From Mesocentrotus franciscanus (Eukaryota > Echinodermata > Echinoidea > Camarodonta > Strongylocentrotidae), in assembly GCA_037976565.1 (NCBI GenBank), contig CP137668.1, positions 22,916,251-22,980,250 on the forward strand: DNA of 64,000 nt, read 5' to 3'. Of the stretch, positions 54,601 through 64,000 are shown piece by piece; position 1 is the stretch's first letter; the number at the start of each line of letters is the position of its first letter. Both the position numbers and the translations under genes were made by a program. The notes beneath the pieces are model-generated. The model worked only from the letters and a program-made list of their open reading frames with translations, was not told where the DNA came from and did not search any database.

Positions 54601-57600
54601 GCGCGAAGCACTGAAGCTTTAACATTTCATCAAATTATTAAAGAAAGAAGACGATTCGTTGTACCGTTCCCGACTCTTAATCCTTGTCTGAATTCAAGCG
54701 CGGAAGCATTGATGTTTCATTAAATTGTTATTCTTAATCCTTGTTTGAATTCATTTTCGCCCCTCCCGCGCGAAGCGCGAAAGCTTTGACGTTTCATTAT
54801 TATTAGAGAAAGAAGACGATTCGTTGTATACGGTTCTCGACTCTTAGTAATCCTTGTCTGAATTCATTTTCGCCCCTCCCGCGCGAAGCGCGGAAGCTTT
54901 AACGTTTCATCAAATTATTAGAGAAAGAAGACGATTCGTTATACTGTTTCGACTCTTAATCCTTGTCAGAATTCAGTTTCACCCCTCCTTTGACGTTTCA
55001 TTGAATTATTACTCTAAATCCTTGTCTGAATCCATGTTTGCCCATACCGCGCAAAGCGCGAAAGCTTTGACGTTTCATTAAATTATTAAAGAAAGAAGAC
55101 GATTCGTTGAACCTTTCTCGACTTTTAATCCTTGTCTGAATTCAGTTCCCCCCTCCCGCGCTTGGAAGCTTTGACGTTTCATTAAATTAATAGAGAAAGA
55201 AGACGATTCGTTTTACCGTTCCCGACTCTAAATCCTTGTCTGAATTCAGTTCCCCCCTCCCGCGCGAAGCGCGGAAACTTTGTCGTTTCACTAAATTATT
55301 AGAGAAAAGACGATTCGTTGTACCGTTCTCGACTCTTAATCATTGTCTGAATTTCAAAAAGTTTTACTTTGTCTGATAAAAAGTCACAGTTCGTAGGGAA
55401 AACAACATAATACATCTCACCGACTTCAAACTTCTGCATTGATATAGTACACGATGATCGAGCAAGAATACCGACATAGCTGACCCGACACAGCAACATT
55501 ATCTATGCGTATCTTTCTTGCTCCCTCGACGAGGCGAGTCCACCCAACAACCCCCTCTCTCCCTCTTACTCCAACCCTTCCTCTCTCGGGCTCTTACGCC
55601 CTCTCTCTCCTCTCTTTCATCCCCCGTTTCTTTTGTTTCCTTTTTCTCTTTTTTCTCCTTTTTTTTTCCTTTTCTCCTTTTCTTTCTTTTCTCCCTTTTC
55701 CTTTCCTTCCTCTTTTTTCTCTTTCTTTCCTTTCTCTTTCCTTTCTCTTTCCTTTCTTTTCCTTTTCTTTTCCTTTTCTTTTCCTTTCCTTTTCTTTTCT
55801 TTTCCTTTCCTTTTCTCTTCCTTTTTCTTTTCCTTTTCCTTTTCTTTTCCTTTTCTTTTCTTTTCCTTTTCTTTTCCTTTTCTTTTTCTTTTCCTTTTCT
55901 TTTCCTTTTCTTTTTTCTTTTCCTTTTCTTTTTTCTTTTCTTTCCCTTTCCCTCTCTTTTTTCCCCTCCCCCTTTTCTCATTTTTTCCCGACGGCAGCGC
56001 AATTTTACCGACAAAATCCCGACAGGTGGTGTCGCACCCCCACACCCCCTTTAGCGACGTCCCTGACTACTACTACTACCACTACTACTACTACTACTAC
56101 TTCTTCTTCTTCTTCTTCTTCTTCCTCCTCTTCCGCTTCCGCTTCCGCTTCCGCTTCCTCTTCCTCTTCCTCTTCCTCTTTCTCTTTCTCTTCCTCTTCC
56201 TCTTCCTCTTCCTCTTCCTCTTCCTCTTCCTCTTCCTCTTCCTCTTCCTCTTCCTCTTCCTCTTCCTCTTCCTCTTCCTCTTCCTCTTCCTCTTCCTCTT
56301 CCTCTTCCTCTTCCTCTTCCTCTTCCTCTTCCTCTTCCTCTTCCTCTTCCTCTTCCTCCTCCTCATCCTCTTCCTCCTCCTCTTCCTCCTCCTCTTCCTT
56401 CTCCTTCTCCTTCTCCTTCTCCTTCTCCTTCTCCTTCTCCTTCTCCTTCTCCTTCTCCTTCTCCTTCTCCTTCTCCTTCTCCTTCTCCTTCTCCTTCTCC
56501 TTCTCCTTCTCCTTCTCTTTCTCTTTCTCTTTCTCACTTCCCCTTCCCCTCCCCCTTTTATTCTTTTCTTTCCTTACTCGGAGGTTAATTTGTTCTCCTT
56601 GTACATTTCTTAAATTTGAAACTACTTTACCGTTTCGTCTCTCACTGAATAATCAGACCTTATAACACAACTCCCCACAGAACCCTGACCTTGTACAAAC
56701 TTTTCTTTTTATTTAGGCTCCTCATATTTTACATTGTATTTTTTATTATATTGTCACTCATTATGTACGCTTCTCTCGAAACACCTTGCTATTTACCAGG
56801 GGCGGCGATTTCTTTTCATGACCGGGGGGACGAAATGCGAGGGACGAGGGAGCAGTGGCGTAATGAGCAAACATAGGGGGGCATATTACATGGAAGCCGC
56901 ACGGAACGTTTTTCAAAGTGGGGGGGGGGGCTAAAGTATTTACGATCAGGTAGAGCAAAGCGAGCGTAAATTGGCTTGGGGTCCAGGGGGCGCAGCCCCC
57001 GAAAGCTCAGGGGTTTTAGGCATTTAATTACGGTCAGATGTACATATTTGATACCTTATTTGTGACACTGGAATGCAGGTCACTAATTGGAGTGGGGTCC
57101 AGGGAGCAGAGCCCCCAGGAACTCAGGGGTTTTAGGCATTAAATTACGATCAGATGAGCATCGTGGGGCCACCTTATGGCCCTTGGCGGGGTCCAGGGGG
57201 CAGAGCCCCCGGAAGCTCAGGGGTTTTAGGCATTTAATAAGGTTTAGATGAGCATCCAGGTGCCCGCCCTGGGGTCCTGGTGGGGTCCAGGGGCGGAGCC
57301 CCCGGAAGCTCACGGGTTTTAGGCATTTCATTAAGGTCAGATGAGCAACCAGGGGCCCGCCTAAGGGAAGCTCATGGAAAAATCATGCCATTTTAGCAAC
57401 ATTTGTAAATCACTGGTATCGAATTATAAATAAACCACGTTTTAATGTTATTTGGGGGCCACTGCCCCAAATCCCCCCCCCCCCATCAGTACGGCAGTGC
57501 GAGGGAGCATAGTGAACGAAAGGGGTTAAGGTGACGGAAGTGACTACCCCCTCACAGGTTTTTGAAGTTTTGTTTATTAAAACCTTAGCAAAACTATAGT

Positions 57601-60600
57601 ATAAAAACAAGCAATATATACTTTTTTCACACTTCACTTTTCTACAATATTTACTTGTACATTTTGAAATATATTATGCGAGGGAGCGTAGCTACCGAGT
57701 GAGAAGATTTTTGCATTTTTATTTGTCTAAACGCTGCACTCTTGGGCCCTCCAGAGCCTAAAAGTGTGTTGCAGTCTTTAGTCAGTATTTGCTATACATA
57801 AAAAAATTGAGGGGGACGTGTCCCCGTCCCCGTCGCCGCCCCTGCTATTTACCGTACATTATACTTCATGTACATTATCTACCCGTTATGCGTTGTTACT
57901 CTACAGTTTGTACGAATCTATTTAAAAAAAGTAAAAAATTAAGAACAAAAAAAACTACAGTTTTTAAACTCCATCGCTTTTAGACGATGAAAATAAAGTG
58001 GTTAACATATTTTTGGTAACAAACGACCCATATCAAAACAACACATGATTATGTAAAAACAAGAACAACAACAACCATTGTAATTTGGGTTTAGCTCTCG
58101 TCTGAGGCAATTAAAGTTACCCACCATGTCCAGAGTGGCATGGGTCCTTTTAATATTTATCCATCTCACTTTTCTCTTAATACGTTGTTTCCTATTACTT
58201 GTACTTTATGTAGCTCCAATCCAACCATCCCTTTACTAGTCAATTTGTATCTTCTTTCTCCCCTTTCAAAAGCAAGTTTGTATATTCTTTACATTCTTTC
58301 TCAGGGTTTGCTTGAAACAACAGCTGGTCTTGGTCTCTTACTGGGCCCTCTCTTTGGTGGCCTCCTGTACCAGGTAAATACATAATTTCTCTTCATGTTT
58401 ATTCATTCTCCATGGAAACGAATAAACGGATGGTCCATCTATGAACTTATAAACTAGTTTATATGTTCATGGTCCATCTTCGTACCTGAAATTATTGATA
58501 AATAATTATCTAATAATTTCGAGATCACGAAAGTAGATTCCGGCCCATAAATCCTTGCAATTGCCGATTGTATGATGTCATACGGTAACAACTTGCAATC
58601 ATTATTCAAGAGCCTCTCCTCGAGTGTCTCTATTTTAAGAACTGTATATCCGTCCTCCTTTCGCCCTTTCCATATACAACCATCCTCTGGCGGGACATAC
58701 TTCATGCACCAACTAGATACTTGAATGTCATTTGTACATTATCCCCCTTTCTAAGATCAATAAGATAAGTGAAATGTATCCTGTTTTTATATGTCTGTAT
58801 TTGATGGATTGCGTTTATTCCATATATTGCGTTATGCATGACGTTATTTCATGCCGCCAGAGGCGTCAAAGAGGCGGCAATCCATTTTCTGGGTGAAGGT
58901 GGTCGCGGCAAACAAAGTGAACGGAAACACATACTGCATAATTATGATAATCCTGTAATTATGTGAGGAGGAGGCATGACTGTGTTGCCATGCCTCATCT
59001 TCCCTCGACCGTTGCACCTGTGAGCTGCTGCATGCATGGTTTTATTCGTGATTAATGTTAACTTATTATTTTCTTCTGACCTTATTTAGGTTGGAAGATC
59101 GAGTTACTTGCTACCCTTTGTTGTGATTGGTGGGTTGGACATGGGTTCTATGCTCTTTTCTCTTTACTTCCTACCATCAACAGGTAAGTCATTTTTTCAG
59201 CACAATATAATTACGTTACTATTAATATTATGATCCTCTGTTTGAAAACTAATCATTCCTTTTAAGCGCAACAAAATAAATATAGAATGAAAACAAGGGA
59301 AAGAATGAAATTAGATGTTTACCACAGTCAGGATATCCTTTAAAGGTGTATATATTATATGGACATTTCACAAACAAATTGCCTAAAAAGTACAAAAACT
59401 AAACGAATTATCCAAGTAATCAACGCTGGCTGATACCTACTTAAGGGGAACCAACCCGTTCCCCTTTAAGACCTAAATTCACACGAAACTATTATAATAT
59501 TCGTTTGTCCGAGTTTATCAGAGTAAAAATGCACCTTGGAAATGTGAGAAACTTTAATTTTGTTTCTTATAACAAAAAACCCACACATGTAATCTCCATT
59601 TGAAAATTCTAGATCCACCCTGAGTCTCACCTTAAAGTCCAAGTCCACTCCAATTTTCAAAAATTATAGCATGTTGTAAATAAATCAAAGGTTAAAACTG
59701 CCAAATATCACGGGCGTACTTCAATCAGGTGATTTTTAAGAGCGATTTTTGTTTCGGTTATTTCGAGCAAAACATTTAAATTGCTGTACGGATGTGACGT
59801 ATGCTCCTCACAACGAAAGTGCCAGCAGTATACATTCTGACAATGGGCTATTTTCGTAACCAAATTTAATGCATACGTCTTTGTGAAGTGCCTAGATACA
59901 AACTATTTCATTCACCTGATAAGAATAACAGTATTTCATTATTCTTATCAGGTGAATGAAATAGTTTGTATCGAGGCACTTCACAAAGACGTATGCATTA
60001 AATTTGGATGCATTACCAATCTGTGTTGTGATGAGGACCCTACGTCACAAAAAATGCATTGGGGAGAACCGGCTCGATAATTAACTTGTTTTTTGCTCAT
60101 TAAAAAAAAAAAAAAGTCTGAGCACCATTTTCCAAAATCAAGTTATATATGGGCTTTTTAGATTTTTGTCTATCTAATCAGCTAAACTTTTCAGTGGAGT
60201 AGACTTGGACTTTAAACAAAAATTGATTTGATTTTTCGGATTTGTAACCCCTTCCCTGAAAACCCAGGATCCACTCTCTAAGTAGTGAACCTATGGTAAT
60301 CAGAACATTGAGGGAGGTAAAACAATTTATTTCAATCGGCGTTAGTGTTTTATTATGAAAGACCTCACATTAATAGTATAGGTGTATTGAAATTGTAATT
60401 GAATTTGCAAAACATACATCTCACTTTAACTCGATGCTAACTACATGTGTTTTTACAACATCTATAACGTCTAGACTGGTCACATTTAGGTTGCCAAATT
60501 CTTGTCAATTCTATTAACAAATAATGCATCACATGTCCATGATGACATGGACGTGTTCATTTAATGTGGTAAATTTTCTTGAGATAACAATGAAAATGAA

Positions 60601-63228
60601 AACACATATGGTTAGCTTAACAATTTCAGAATGAATTGACAGGAAGAATGAAATGTTAATTAATTGTATTTCAGGTTGAGATGGTAAACATCTATTTGCT
60701 CTAATTCTCTTCCACCCATGTCTGCTGTAATGCCAATGGTTACAACATTTTTATGCCGCTTTAAAGGCATAGTTTAACAATGTTAAATCTGAGATGCACG
60801 GTCCTACGTGTTATCAGTGTCTGTGATATGGTGTAATATTGAAGCCCTAAAAAAATTGCGCTTCAAAATGATCAATAAGTGCCTCAAAAAAGTAAAAATC
60901 TTTGAGTGACCGGTTTTACCATACTCGTTTACCCAATAGACTGTCGGCAAATTGAAAATGTGTAGACCTTTTCAATAGGGCAAGTTGGAAAATCCGAGAT
61001 TTCTATTAAACAAAAAATAATATTGGCTCATTGAAAAGGTTTTGGCAAATGTAAAACTGTATCGGCATATTTGGTCTTGATATTTCCCTTATTCAACAGG
61101 ATCACGTGACGCTTCTTTTCATTGTCATTTGTCATTACCAATGTTACTGTCGACGTGGAGGTGTCGTGGTCTAGTGGTTACGTCACCGGACTGTGGATCA
61201 CATGGTTCGCGGCTCGAGTCCCGCCTCGGCACTCATGTCCTTAGGCAAGACATTAATCTACACTTGCCACACTCGACCCAGGTAAAGCCGGGGTAATAAT
61301 AATATTGTGGAGCGCCAGGAGTATCTCGTCTGACAGAAATGAACATACACGAACCCTCCATTATTATTATCATTTTAAAACTGTCATATCGGCAACGCCC
61401 TTATCAATGTTAGTATCAAATATTCGCTACTTTGATGTTCATTTCAGAATGTAAAGCTGCAGAGTCTGGTTCGGTTTCCGAACTTCTCCGAATTCCTTGG
61501 GTGTGGCCGATCGCGATGGCGGCTTTCCTTGGCAGTGCATGTCTGAGTTTCTTAGAGCCCACTTTCTCCGTTCATGCAACCAACTTTACCGACAACGCCT
61601 TCTACATTGGTCTCCTCTTCATGCTTGTTAGTGGTTCCTATGCCGGTAGCTCTCCATTATGGGGCTGGATAGGGGACACATTTGTAAGTTACTCCAGCAA
61701 TTCCACACTCAATAATTCTGTAGAAAATTTTCAAGTAAATTTGATGTGCATCATGTCTACACCAAAAAAGATCATATCAAAATCCCTCATTTAAAACAAA
61801 AATTGAAACAGATTGTCATGTCTCTCTGTGTCTCCCCATCTTTCTGGCTCCACCACTCCCCAATCTGTCTTTTTATACTTTCTTCACTCTCTCTGTTTCT
61901 CCATCATTTTTCATTTTCTTAATCTATCAATACTCCTCTCCCACCTTTCGCCGTCTCTTTCTCTATTTATTTCTCTTCTCTTCCCCTCTCTATCTCTTTC
62001 CCTCTCCCTCCCTCTCTCTCCCTCGCTCTCTCCCTTCTCTTTTTGTCTTTCTTTTCAGGCAATGACGCGAGTCTGTTTAATAATAGGCCTTCTCTTGGAT
62101 AGCATTGGATTTCTTCTGATTGGACCATCACCAGTATTGCATCTCCCAAGGTAACCATGACAACCATTTTATCTTGTATTCTCTTGTATTTTCTAAAGAT
62201 CCCACATGTATACTCTGTCATAGCTCATTCACACCAACGAGACCGACGCCAGACCGACTCTAGACATACTCTAGACATACTCTAGAGTCTAGACTAACTC
62301 CAGACTGACAACAGACTGAACAAAAACAAAAAATCATTTCCCCGAACGGTGTCGAGCAGGTCTATCCAAAAAGATTCCAAAACCAACTAGTTCTTGTAAT
62401 GTCATTTTAAATTTGGTCTATTGTCGGGGATGGGGTCGGTCTCTTCCATTTTTCTGACGTATTAGAAGATGGTTATATATGAATAACGTTCAATAAAAAA
62501 AAAAAATCTTCAAACAATTTGGGGAACACTGTTAGACGTCAAGGGTACCATACATTTCATGTCATTATAAGCATGGCTATCACCAAATATTTTTGAAAAA
62601 TCCTTTAGTCAGATCTTGTCTAAATTTCTAAATTTATCATTTTTTTTTTCAGTCGTTTGTGGATCATTTGCATCGGGTTGATTCTGTTTGGAATGGGTGA
62701 TGGTGCTGTTATAGTTTCTGCAATCGGCGAAATGTTTTGCATAGCAGTGTAAGTTTGTGTTCGTAATTTTTTTTTTACTATTCATAACATTTTCGACCCT
62801 ATTACATAACATTACATACACTGCATGCATCACGTATTTCATTGTAACCACCATATCGATGATATCTTCTATAAACACATATATATATATAAATGTTTAC
62901 ACAAAGAAGGATTAATACAGAACTACAGCCCGTTCATTTAATACCTTAATTTACAAACTTAATAACTTTCCATAAACTAATAAGTACACAATAGTTATTT
63001 TGGCAAACATATTAAAGAGGATATTGACAAATTACATAAAAAAAGAAAATTTCATCAAGTCAAAACATGATTAGAAGGTCCTAATCATATCCTGAAACTC
63101 CTGGTTAGACAGGAATGATATTGATTATAATTTATTTTAAACACAATTTTCAGAAAATACAAATTACCCGAGGACATCCGAACATACGGCGTAGTATCAG
63201 GTGTATTCAACAGTGCCTATTCATTAGG
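42650..63228 (+). CDS. SLC18B1: SLC18B1-like MFS transporter, ten exons visible, 3' end outside the window
   Basis: Exons: 42650-43087, 44089-44184, 44887-44960, 45835-45982, 58305-58373, 59090-59183, 61448-61683, 62059-62150, 62653-62748, 63154-63228. All junctions are GT/AG and phases match, giving 472 residues plus two bases of the next codon. Residues 1-118 are a hydrophilic leader with an Asp/Glu-rich stretch (DDDDDEDPFDDD). TM1 is about residues 120-143, followed by FFPNE, as in SLC18B1 proteins. Exon 5 is the TM5 antiporter motif C, GLGLLLGPLFGG. Exon 7 has FLEPTFSVHAT of TM7. Visible helices run to about TM11; the rest is beyond the edge. SLC18B1 family members are proton-coupled vesicular amine or polyamine carriers; the substrate here is inferred from family only. 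The 120-residue leader is longer than in vertebrate relatives. Intron 4 is 12.3 kb and full of transposons. The symbol denotes family; paralogues are likely. Confidence 0.87.
44470..44800. mobile_element. TA-flanked foldback MITE in transporter intron 2
   Basis: Inverted ends AAGCCCCTCTAAAGTGTTGG and its complement are flanked by TA on both sides, as in Tc1/mariner insertions. Arms extend through AGAGGATGTCATTTAAGACA. It is 331 bp long and non-coding. Confidence 0.78.
45541..45752. mobile_element. MITE of the TTCATTCACCTG family in transporter intron 3
   Basis: It shares CAATAGTCAGAATGCGAAT, GCTAGGTAGGACAA and the complementary right arm with 25649-25917. It ends 82 bases before the acceptor of exon 4. 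Confidence 0.75.
46453..47931. mobile_element. Reverse-oriented relative of the 51.7-kb repeat-bearing element
   Basis: It carries the same GC-rich units (GTCCAGGGGGCAGAGCCCC and TTACGGTCAGATGAGCAT) and the same AT-rich flank as 51664-53029, on the other strand. Its right end, CACTTCCGGCGCCTATG at 47915-47931, matches the left end of that copy. The left end is not clear and no TSD was found. It cuts the LINE reverse transcriptase after DEFIRW. A SINE (47494-47861) is inserted in it. Confidence 0.7.
47494..47861 (+). repeat. tRNA-derived SINE with 5-bp TSD
   Basis: The head has a tRNA-like B box (GGTTCAAGTCC) and an A-box-like GGACGAGTGGAT, and the tail ends in AAAGCGCTATATAAG plus (TTA)n. 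It is flanked by AAATC at 47489-47493 and 47862-47866. The related element at 51.79 kb shows the same spot without the SINE. It is a mobile element, not a tRNA gene. Confidence 0.85.
48935..50699. mobile_element. AACTGGT-repeat element with 20-bp terminal inverted repeats
   Basis: The ends CCCAGGTCAAAAAAACAGTT and its reverse complement at the right edge match perfectly, with AT just outside on both sides. The interior is dense in ACCAGTTG on the left and AACTGGT on the right, often as the palindrome AACTGGTACCAGTT. A longer unit with TTTCAATATGGAAATTGG recurs at about 49010, 49170 and 49290. The middle (49480-49880) is AT-rich and free of the motif. It interrupts the LINE between CATCCTGGCGTGCA and GGAAATGATTACAGGG (minus strand). 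It has no transposase; the superfamily is not assigned. Confidence 0.72.
51664..53029. mobile_element. Non-autonomous element with internal repeats of about 110 bp, nested in the hAT relic
   Basis: Inverted ends CAGGGGCGCCGGAAG and CTTCCGGCGCGCCTG are flanked by CTTTTGCT (51656-51663) and CTCTTGCT (53030-53037), an 8-bp TSD with one mismatch. About 52300-52960 is a tandem array of about 110-bp units that contain CTCCGCCCCCTGGACCCCAC and CATCTGACCGTAATTAAATG. It has no coding capacity. A reverse-oriented relative lies at 46453-47931. Confidence 0.8.
53056..53307 (-). pseudogene. BED-type zinc-finger start of a hAT transposase
   Basis: This 83-codon reading frame starts with a Ser/Thr/Lys-rich stretch and has the finger C-x2-C-x14-H-x4-H at about residues 39-62. 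It is the N-terminus of the transposase of the surrounding hAT relic. The downstream part is separated by an inserted element and is frameshifted, so no full transposase can be made. Confidence 0.75.
53556..53802. mobile_element. Small hAT-like MITE inside the hAT relic
   Basis: Inverted ends CAGTGGCGGATCCA and TGGATCCGCCCCTG are flanked by a perfect 8-bp TSD, GCGTGCGG, at 53548-53555 and 53803-53810. It is 247 bp long and non-coding. A related copy lies at 4302-4631. Confidence 0.88.
54250..55345. repeat. Satellite-like tandem array, unit about 105-115 bp
   Basis: The motif GAAGACGATTCGTT recurs at about 54351, 54460, 54647, 54812, 54927, 55095, 55199 and 55305. Spacings are near 105-115 bp, or 165-187 bp where an extra part-unit is present. 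Each unit also has CCCGCGCGAAGCGCGGAAGC, AACGTTTCATTAAATTATTA and CTTAATCCTTGTCTGAATTC. Confidence 0.85.
55636..56535. repeat. Long polypyrimidine tract in transporter intron 4
   Basis: 55636-55979 is 344 bases of uninterrupted C and T on the + strand, mostly CTTTTC-type units. 56154-56364 is a (TTCCTC)n run and 56366-56535 is largely (TTCTCC)n. Between them are a short mixed stretch and a (CTA)n/(TTC)n block. The apparent 386-codon reading frame is a by-product of low complexity. Confidence 0.95.
56797..57844. mobile_element. Non-autonomous hAT-like element, outer of a nested pair
   Basis: Inverted ends CAGGGGCGGCGATTTC and GTCGCCGCCCCTG are flanked by a perfect 8-bp TSD, CTATTTAC, at 56789-56796 and 57845-57852. 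Most of its length is a second element (56853-57499). It lies in intron 4 of the transporter gene. Confidence 0.87.
56853..57499. mobile_element. Repeat-bearing hAT-like element nested in 56797-57844
   Basis: Ends CAGTGGCGTAATGAG and, reversed, CACTGCCGTACTGATG are flanked by a perfect 8-bp TSD, CGAGGGAG, at 56845-56852 and 57500-57507. The interior holds about four units of the GTCCAGGGGGCAGAGCCCC repeat also found at 46.5 and 52.5 kb. It has no coding capacity. Confidence 0.85.
59636..60211. mobile_element. TTAA-flanked element in transporter intron 6
   Basis: Inverted ends AGTCCAAGTCCACTCC and GGAGTAGACTTGGACT lie between TTAA at 59632-59635 and 60212-60215. The inner palindrome 59862-60005 belongs to another repeat family and may be a later insertion. 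Confidence 0.8.
59862..60005. repeat. Near-perfect palindrome, arms of about 66 bp
   Basis: AAATTTAATGCATACGTC is mirrored at the right end, and the arms run through GTGAAGTGCC and TTTCATTCACCTGATAAGAA with one or two mismatches and a short loop. Relatives are at 25649-25917 and 45541-45752. Confidence 0.85.
61159..61330 (+). repeat. tRNA-derived SINE fragment, same family as 47494-47861
   Basis: GTCGTGGTCTAGTGGTTACG and the B box GGCTCGAGTCC are followed by CACTCATGTCCTTAGGCAAG, as in the 47.5-kb copy. The body is truncated and it has no (TTATT)n tail of full length. It lies in transporter intron 6. Confidence 0.8.
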
Positions 63229-63719
63229 GTAAGTCTAAAAAACACTACTTCCATGACTTTTTTTCTAAGATTTATTCAGAGACATAGTTTAACTTGGTAT
63301 TGAACATAGAGCTCCCATTTTCCCTCTCGCATTCCGCTCACATTCATGTCGCTCTCCTGTTTTCTCACTCACTCTCTCTTTCTTCCGTTTGTCTTTGTCT
63401 GTCTGTCTCTCTCTATCATTCATAACGTCTATTTTTACTGTATGTCAGTATGCCTGTCCGCCTGTTTGCTCATCGCAAGCAATTATGCATAAATATCACA
63501 ACACTACATTTTAATTCCAGTCATATTAATGCCATTTGATAAGATATGATTTTTGGCATCATAATGTAAGGATTTATTTTCTGTATACTAAAAAGTAGCT
63601 AGTTATTGAATGCCGTATTAACTACCATTCAGCATTGTCTACATTTGTTCATGTTATATCTTCTAATGTTTGGATCTGTATTCTTTTTTCTCTCCATTCA
63701 TTTTACGAACTTTGACATC

Positions 63720-64000
63720 GTACCAATCATCGTCATCATCACTATCATCATCGTCACCACCATGATGATGATCATTACTACTCATTACCACCTACACCCC
63801 AATAAAAACCACCACCACCACTACTATCATCATCATCATTATCATGACCTTCATCACCACCACCACCATCTACAACATCACCACCACCAATATCGTCATT
63901 ATCACCATCATCATAATCAACATCACCACCAATATCGTTATTATAACCATCACCCTCATAATCAACATCACCACCACCACCACCACCACCGTCATCATGA
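63720..64000. repeat. (CAT)n/(CAC)n simple repeat at the right edge
   Basis: The last 280 bases are imperfect trinucleotides in CAT, CAC and CAA, in the transporter intron after the last visible exon. Confidence 0.9.

Noticed and set aside
55299..55499. Minus-strand frame of 66 codons to the right of the satellite
   Set aside because: It could be more of the LINE, but it does not fit the part of the endonuclease expected next and has no clear motif.
55505..56665. Open frames of 326-386 codons, and Arg/Lys frames on the other strand
   Set aside because: They are translations of CTTTTC, TTCCTC and TTCTCC repeats, are open in several frames at once, and have no domain.

Overview
This is a eukaryotic nuclear window: AT-rich, intron-rich and dense in repeats. 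Two multi-exon genes on the + strand have canonical GT/AG introns with consistent phase. Everything else I could identify is repeat or transposon sequence. The mix suggests an invertebrate deuterostome, most likely an echinoderm such as a sea urchin. The grounds are tRNA-headed SINEs ending in TTATT runs, many small inverted-repeat elements, frequent TAGGCCTA motifs, and an SLC18B1-type transporter. The organism is an inference, not a reading.

Layout. 1-15 kb holds no gene I can support. It contains several inverted-repeat (MITE-like) elements, microsatellites, a tRNA-derived SINE, the C-terminal tail of a LINE, a 347-bp hAT-type element with a perfect 8-bp target-site duplication (TSD), and a G/C-run foldback element between 9-bp direct repeats. 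15,005-22,350 is a nine-exon gene for a protein of about 492 residues with about nine ankyrin repeats; a poly(A) signal follows at 22,536. 22.5-42.6 kb is gene-free as far as I can see, with several elements flanked by TTAA. 42,650 to beyond the right edge is the second gene, an SLC18B1-like major facilitator transporter. Ten exons are visible and the last coding part lies outside the window.

Its fourth intron (45,983-58,304, 12.3 kb) is the most structured part of the window. It carries a degenerate CR1/L2-like LINE on the minus strand, broken by a hAT relic (51,235-54,097, perfect 8-bp TSD) that itself contains two further insertions. The LINE is also split by a 1.77-kb element built of AACTGGT/ACCAGTT units between near-perfect terminal inverted repeats. 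A third insertion in the reverse transcriptase region carries a SINE. To the right lie a 110-bp-unit satellite, about 0.9 kb of polypyrimidine sequence, and a non-autonomous element nested inside another, each with a perfect 8-bp TSD.

The two genes share no evident pathway: one encodes a repeat scaffold protein, the other a 12-helix membrane transporter. I found no CRISPR array, operon, rRNA or functional tRNA. The best candidates for something undescribed are the AACTGGT element, the family of elements with internal GC-rich repeats of about 110 bp, and the 9-bp-flanked foldback at 11.5 kb.
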